Source: Acidobacteriota bacterium (GTDB lineage Bacteria > Acidobacteriota > Terriglobia > Bryobacterales > Bryobacteraceae). Taken from it: DNA of 34,147 nucleotides. Position 1 is the stretch's first letter. Every line of letters starts with the position of its first letter. The DNA is taken from NCBI GenBank assembly GCA_018268835.1, contig JAFDVU010000065.1, positions 1-34,147 of the forward strand, given 5' to 3'. Shown here piece after piece: positions 30,766 through 34,147 of the stretch. The position numbers and the translations under genes were made by a program. A model generated the notes under the pieces. The model did no database searches, was not told where the DNA came from, and saw only the letters and a list, made by a program, of their open reading frames with translations.

Positions 30766-31218
30766 TCACTCCGTCGCCGCGGCCTCTAGTGCGGCGATGT
30801 CGAACTTTACCATCGTCATCATCGCAGCCATGGCTCTGGGATGCTTCAGTATCTCGCCAATATTCTCCGGCACGATCTGCCAGCACAGGCCGAACTTGTC
30901 CGTCAGCCAGCCGCAGGCCATGGGCTTGCCACCTTCGAGCAGTTTGTCCCAGTAGCGGTCGATCTCAGCCTGGTTCTTGCACGCGACGGAGTAGGAGAAA
31001 GCCGGCGTGAGCGCATGCGCGGGGCCGCCGTTGAGGAACGTCATTTGCTGGCCCATCAGTTCGATGGTGATGGTCGCGATCTTTCCGGCGGGCCAGGGTC
31101 CCACACCGCTCGAACGCAGTTCAGCCACCTTCTTCGCTTCCGGAAATACCGCGAGATAAAACTCCGCGGCGTCTTCGGCGTTGTCGTCGAACCACAGAAA
31201 CGGTGTGATCTTGCTCAT
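30766..31218 (-). CDS. VOC superfamily protein (PhnB/glyoxalase-like)
   Basis: 150-aa protein of the PhnB-like branch of the vicinal-oxygen-chelate superfamily. Characteristic segments are 'ITPFLWFDDNAEDAAEFYLA', 'IELMGQQMTFLNGGPAHALT', 'FSYSVACKNQAEIDRYWDKL' and 'CGWLTDKFGLCWQIVPENI', matching proteins annotated as 3-demethylubiquinone methyltransferase-like or PhnB-like. These usually form dimers and have no confirmed reaction. The ATG at 31218 is preceded by GAAGAG. It starts 14 bp after the stop of the CysO-MoeZ fusion gene and may be the tail of that operon. Confidence 0.9.
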   Translation of the reverse strand: MSKITPFLWFDDNAEDAAEFYLAVFPEAKKVAELRSSGVGPWPAGKIATITIELMGQQMTFLNGGPAHALTPAFSYSVACKNQAEIDRYWDKLLEGGKPMACGWLTDKFGLCWQIVPENIGEILKHPRAMAAMMTMVKFDIAALEAAATE

Positions 31219-31232
31219 GCTCTTCGCGCCGG

Positions 31233-32687
31233 TCAGTACTTGGGAACGCTGGGATCCACGTGGTCGGCCCAGGCGAGGATGCCGCCCTTCATGTTGCGGA
31301 CGCGCTCGAAGCCGGCGCCACGGAGGATGCCGCACGCCTTCGCGCTGCGAATGCCGCTCTTGCAGTGGATGACGATGTCGGCGCTCTTGTCCAACTCGTT
31401 GAGCCGCTGCGCCACCTGCCCGAGCGGGATCAGCTTCGCGGCGGGGATATTGCAGATCTGGTATTCGTGCGGTTCGCGCACGTCGATCAGCACGAAGCTG
31501 TCGCCGCGATCCAGCATCGCTTTCACTTCTTTAACGTCGATTTCGCCTTCACTCACCTTGCTCTCCTGCGCGGGCGCCTGCGCGTTGGGCTGAGGCACGC
31601 CGCAAAATTGATGATAATCGATCAGTTTCGTGATGGTCCGGTGCTCTCCGCAGATGGGGCACTCGGGATTCTTACGCAGTTTGAGCTCGCGGAAGCGCAT
31701 GCCGAGCGCGTCGTAGAGCAGCAGGCGCCCCACCAGCGGCTCGCCGATGCCCAGGATCAGTTTCACGGTTTCGGTGGCCTGAATTAGCCCGATGGTGCCG
31801 GGCAGGATGCCCAGCACGCCGCCTTCGGCGCAACTCGGAACCAGCCCCGGAGGCGGCGGCTCCGGATAGAGGCAGCGGTAGCACGGTCCGCCCTCGTAGG
31901 CGAACACGGTGGACTGCCCTTCGAAGCGGAAAATGGAGCCGTACACGTTGGGCTTGCCGAGCAGGACGCAGGCGTCGTTAACCAGGTAGCGGGTGGGGAA
32001 GTTGTCGGTGCCGTCCACCACCAGGTCGTAGTCCTTGAGAATCTCGAGGGCGTTTTCGCTGGTGAGCGCGACCTCGTGCCTGACGATCTCCAGGTGCGGG
32101 TTGATGCCCTGCATCTTCTCGGCGGCGGAATCGATCTTGTTGCGGCCGACATCCTTAGTGGAGTGGATGACCTGCCGCTGCAGGTTGGTGAAATCGACGA
32201 CGTCGAAATCGACGAGGCCGATTTTGCCGATGCCGGCGGCGGCGAGGTAGAGCCCGAGCGGCGCGCCGAGCCCGCCAGTGCCCACCAGCAGGACCTTAGC
32301 CGCCTTGAGCTTCTTCTGGCCCTCGATGCCGACCTCGGGAATAATCAGGTGACGGCTATAGCGCAGAATTTCGTCCTTGGACAGCGTGACTTCCTCCGGG
32401 GGCGCGGCAACCGCCGAGCCGCCCGCGATGGAGGGCACCAGAGACACGGTATCGCCGTCGGCGGTGGGAGTGGCGTCCTTGCCCAGGTAACGGATGTCTT
32501 CGTCGTTGAGATAGACGTTGACGAAGCTGCGCAGCTTGCCTTCATCGGTGAAGATCTGGCGGCGCAGTTCGGGGTGCTGCGAGGTAAGCCCGTTGAGCAC
32601 CTCGCCCACGGTGGCGCCGGAGACGGTCACGGAATCCAGCTTGCCGGTGAACTGGCGCAGCGGAGTCGGGATTAACACTTTGGCCAT
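31233..32687 (-). CDS. CysO/MoaD-like sulfur carrier fused to MoeZ-type E1 activator and rhodanese domain
   Basis: 484-aa three-domain protein. Residues 1-90 form a ubiquitin-like sulfur carrier ('VLIPTPLRQFTGKLDSV', 'FVNVYLNDEDIRYLG', 'GDTVSLVPSIAGG') whose Gly89-Gly90 is followed by 'SAVAAPPEE' rather than a stop. About 98-345 is an E1-like adenylyltransferase: 'RYSRHLIIPEVGIEGQKKL', 'VLLVGTGGLGAP', 'LQRQVIHSTKDVGRNK', 'VDGTDNFPTRYLVND', and zinc cysteines in 'CYRCLYPEP' and 'CPICGEH'. About 375-480 is a rhodanese domain with persulfide Cys442 in 'VIHCKSGIRSAKA'. In mycobacteria CysO (Rv1335) and MoeZ are separate, and MoeZ activates CysO by thiocarboxylation. Here the carrier must be cut after GG to work that way; a JAMM peptidase lies 1 bp upstream. 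Confidence 0.93.
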   Translation of the reverse strand: MAKVLIPTPLRQFTGKLDSVTVSGATVGEVLNGLTSQHPELRRQIFTDEGKLRSFVNVYLNDEDIRYLGKDATPTADGDTVSLVPSIAGGSAVAAPPEEVTLSKDEILRYSRHLIIPEVGIEGQKKLKAAKVLLVGTGGLGAPLGLYLAAAGIGKIGLVDFDVVDFTNLQRQVIHSTKDVGRNKIDSAAEKMQGINPHLEIVRHEVALTSENALEILKDYDLVVDGTDNFPTRYLVNDACVLLGKPNVYGSIFRFEGQSTVFAYEGGPCYRCLYPEPPPPGLVPSCAEGGVLGILPGTIGLIQATETVKLILGIGEPLVGRLLLYDALGMRFRELKLRKNPECPICGEHRTITKLIDYHQFCGVPQPNAQAPAQESKVSEGEIDVKEVKAMLDRGDSFVLIDVREPHEYQICNIPAAKLIPLGQVAQRLNELDKSADIVIHCKSGIRSAKACGILRGAGFERVRNMKGGILAWADHVDPSVPKY

Positions 32688-32688
32688 G

Positions 32689-33105
32689 TCAGTAAGTCAG
32701 CTCCTCTTTTTCGGCTGCGGTCTGGTCGAAATTCGGCAGCCAGCTATTGGCGTGGTGGAAGTCGCCCTTTTGAATGGAGAGCACCACGAAGGAATACCAC
32801 GGACAGGAGTTTTTCAGGTCCGTGGCGGAAAAATAGGCGTCGCAATCGGGATGCGAGTGGTAGATGCCGATCAGGTCCATGCCGCGCGCGCGGGCGGCCC
32901 GGTCGGCGGCCAGCAGGTCTTCGGGGCGCAGTTCGTAGCGCGCCGCCTGCGCACCTTCGAAGGCGTTTTCGAGCGCGATGGCTGCCCTCACCTGCTTGGT
33001 TTCGCCGTCGGTGGTGCCCAGCATGGCGCCGCAGCACTCGTTCGGATAGGTCTTCCGGGCATGGGCCACCATGGCCTGCCACGGTTCGGATTCGATGCGG
33101 ATCAT
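32689..33105 (-). CDS. mec: Mec-like JAMM/Mov34 metallopeptidase
   Basis: 138-aa zinc peptidase of the JAB1/MPN+ family. The JAMM signature is complete: Glu in 'YPNECCGAMLG' and 'HSH' + 7 residues + 'SATD' within 'GIYHSHPDCDAYFSATDLK'. In Mycobacterium tuberculosis, Mec (Rv1334) releases cysteine from the CysO-cysteine adduct by hydrolysing the peptide bond after the CysO GG. Here the gene lies between cysM and the CysO-MoeZ fusion. Its ATG overlaps the cysM stop by 4 bp, and the fusion starts 1 bp after its own stop. In addition to releasing cysteine it could process the fusion protein after Gly90; that is inference. Confidence 0.93.
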   Translation of the reverse strand: MIRIESEPWQAMVAHARKTYPNECCGAMLGTTDGETKQVRAAIALENAFEGAQAARYELRPEDLLAADRAARARGMDLIGIYHSHPDCDAYFSATDLKNSCPWYSFVVLSIQKGDFHHANSWLPNFDQTAAEKEELTY

Positions 33106-34055
33106 TCCTCGTCCCAGAAGTGTTCGGAAAGGTATTTTTCGGCGCTGTCGCAGAGGATGGTGACGATGGCGCCGGTCTCGCCGCGCGCCGCCATTTCGCG
33201 GGCCACCATGGTGGCCGCATGCACGTTGCAGCCCGAGGAGATTCCCACCAGCACGCCCTCTTCGCGCGCCAGGCGGCGGACCATCTTGTAGGCGTCCTCG
33301 GTCTCCATCCAGATGTTGCCGTCGGCCAGGGTGTCGTCGTAGAAGCCGGGGCGGATCGCGGTGGGCATGTGCTTCAGCCCTTCGAGACCGTGGAAGCCGC
33401 TGGAGGGCTGGACCGAGATGCACTTGACGTGCGGCAGATCGCGGCGGAAGCGGCGGGTGATGCCGGTGAAGGTGCCGCTGGTGCCCATCGCCGCGACGAA
33501 GTGGGTGATGCGCCCCGCGGTCTGCTTGATGATCTCCGGACCGGTGCCGTCGAAATGCGCGCGCCAGTTGGCCGGGTTGTTGTACTGGTCCGGATAGAAG
33601 TAGCGGTCCGGATCTTCCTCGTAGATCTTGTGGCACAGGCGGATGGCGCCGTCGCTGCCTTCGGCGGGATCGCTGAATACCGTCTCGGCGCCGTAGGCTT
33701 TAAGAATGCGCTTGCGCTCCTCACTGACGTTCTGCGGCAGGACCAGTCTTACCTTGTATCCGCGGTTGGCGCCGATCATCGCGTAGGCGATGCCGGTGTT
33801 GCCGCTGGTCGCATCCAGAATCGTACGCGCGGGATTCAGCCGCCCGGAGCGCTCCCCTTCCATGACCATGTTGCGCGCCGCACGATCCTTCACACTGCCG
33901 CCGGGGTTGAAGTATTCCGCCTTGGCGTAGATTTCAATCCCGGCGAATTCCGCAGGGATCCTCTCCAGGCGAATCAGGGGCGTGTTTCCGATGGTGTCGA
34001 GCAAGGGCTCGGCATCGGTTCGCGCCAGTCTCGGGATCGGCAGTACGTGTGCCAT
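33102..34055 (-). CDS. cysM: PLP-dependent cysteine synthase CysM (O-phosphoserine sulfhydrylase type)
   Basis: 317-aa beta-family PLP enzyme. 'LLDTIGNTPLIRLERIP' and 'AKAEYFNPGGSVKDRAARNM' with Schiff-base Lys56 lead. 'LDATSGNTGIAYAMIGANRGYK' is the substrate-binding loop, then 'THFVAAMGTSGTFTGITRRF' binds PLP phosphate and 'VGISSGCNVHAA' follows. Mycobacterial CysM uses O-phosphoserine with CysO thiocarboxylate as sulfur donor; the operon partners make this the likely activity rather than O-acetylserine/sulfide. I chose the ATG at 34055, near the family start; GTG codons at 34085 and 34082 would add about ten unrelated residues and lack a ribosome site. First gene of the operon; transcription enters from beyond about 34060. 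Confidence 0.95.
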   Translation of the reverse strand: MAHVLPIPRLARTDAEPLLDTIGNTPLIRLERIPAEFAGIEIYAKAEYFNPGGSVKDRAARNMVMEGERSGRLNPARTILDATSGNTGIAYAMIGANRGYKVRLVLPQNVSEERKRILKAYGAETVFSDPAEGSDGAIRLCHKIYEEDPDRYFYPDQYNNPANWRAHFDGTGPEIIKQTAGRITHFVAAMGTSGTFTGITRRFRRDLPHVKCISVQPSSGFHGLEGLKHMPTAIRPGFYDDTLADGNIWMETEDAYKMVRRLAREEGVLVGISSGCNVHAATMVAREMAARGETGAIVTILCDSAEKYLSEHFWDEE

Positions 34056-34147
34056 GGACACCCAATTCGATTCAGAGTCCACCACAAAAGATGCGGCGGA
34101 TCACGGATTTATGCCACAAAGGGAGACTTCCAGGGACCCTCCAGGAT
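34056..34147 (-). promoter_or_regulatory. probable upstream region of the cysM-mec-cysO/moeZ operon
   Basis: The last 92 bp of the window precede cysM. The strand read by the operon has a CATAAAT stretch near 34111-34117 but no convincing -35. The region is cut by the window end, so a regulatory element cannot be excluded. Confidence 0.3.

Overview
The window is about 34 kb of very GC-rich, densely coding bacterial DNA. The best taxonomic clue is the first gene, the C-terminus of a TIGR03435-type protein. That family is, to my knowledge, strongly expanded in Acidobacteriota of the Solibacter/Bryobacter group. The Tat-exported sulfatase and sugar isomerase, the FGE-domain Ser/Thr kinase and the ECF_SDF sigma-factor remnant fit the same group. 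I therefore read it as an acidobacterial (Bryobacterales-like) chromosome; this is inference from gene content, not a search.

Layout. 1-2165: TIGR03435 C-terminus, then a class I aldolase-family gene and a CDF zinc exporter on the minus strand. 2258-3913: a hybrid histidine kinase with an ethylene-receptor-type copper/ethylene-binding membrane domain. 3958-4561: CcmH preceded by a tiny membrane ORF interrupted by an in-frame UGA followed by a SECIS-like hairpin, a candidate selenoprotein. 4827-6931: PlsC-like acyltransferase, a DHFR/RibD-like reductase, a sigma-factor remnant, DUF1634. 6928-10373: TauE/SafE exporter, Tat isomerase/epimerase, sulfatase. 10357-15687: surface-polysaccharide genes (UDP-GlcNAc 2-epimerase, two CDP-paratose-epimerase-like SDRs, GT2, DegT aminotransferase). 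15781-16083: small lipoprotein.

16246-26086 is the most coherent block, a minus-strand operon with overlapping or near-touching genes. In transcription order it holds a Ser/Thr kinase with FGE-like ectodomain, an FHA protein, a PP2C phosphatase with beta-helix ectodomain, a second Ser/Thr kinase, a single-polypeptide SEDS glycosyltransferase plus class B PBP, and a FhaA-like FHA protein. It has the same ingredients as the actinobacterial pknB/pknA/pbpA/rodA/pstP/fhaB/fhaA cluster, but rodA and pbpA are fused. It probably couples phospho-signalling to peptidoglycan synthesis.

26162-28693 is a GH3 glycosidase with PA14 insert. 29032-30552 is a diheme cytochrome c whose base composition is visibly unlike its neighbours, suggesting transfer. 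30766-31218 is a VOC-family protein. 31233-34055 is a cysteine-biosynthesis operon of the CysM-Mec-CysO type, in which the ubiquitin-like sulfur carrier is fused to its E1-like activator and a rhodanese domain, next to a JAMM peptidase that could liberate it.
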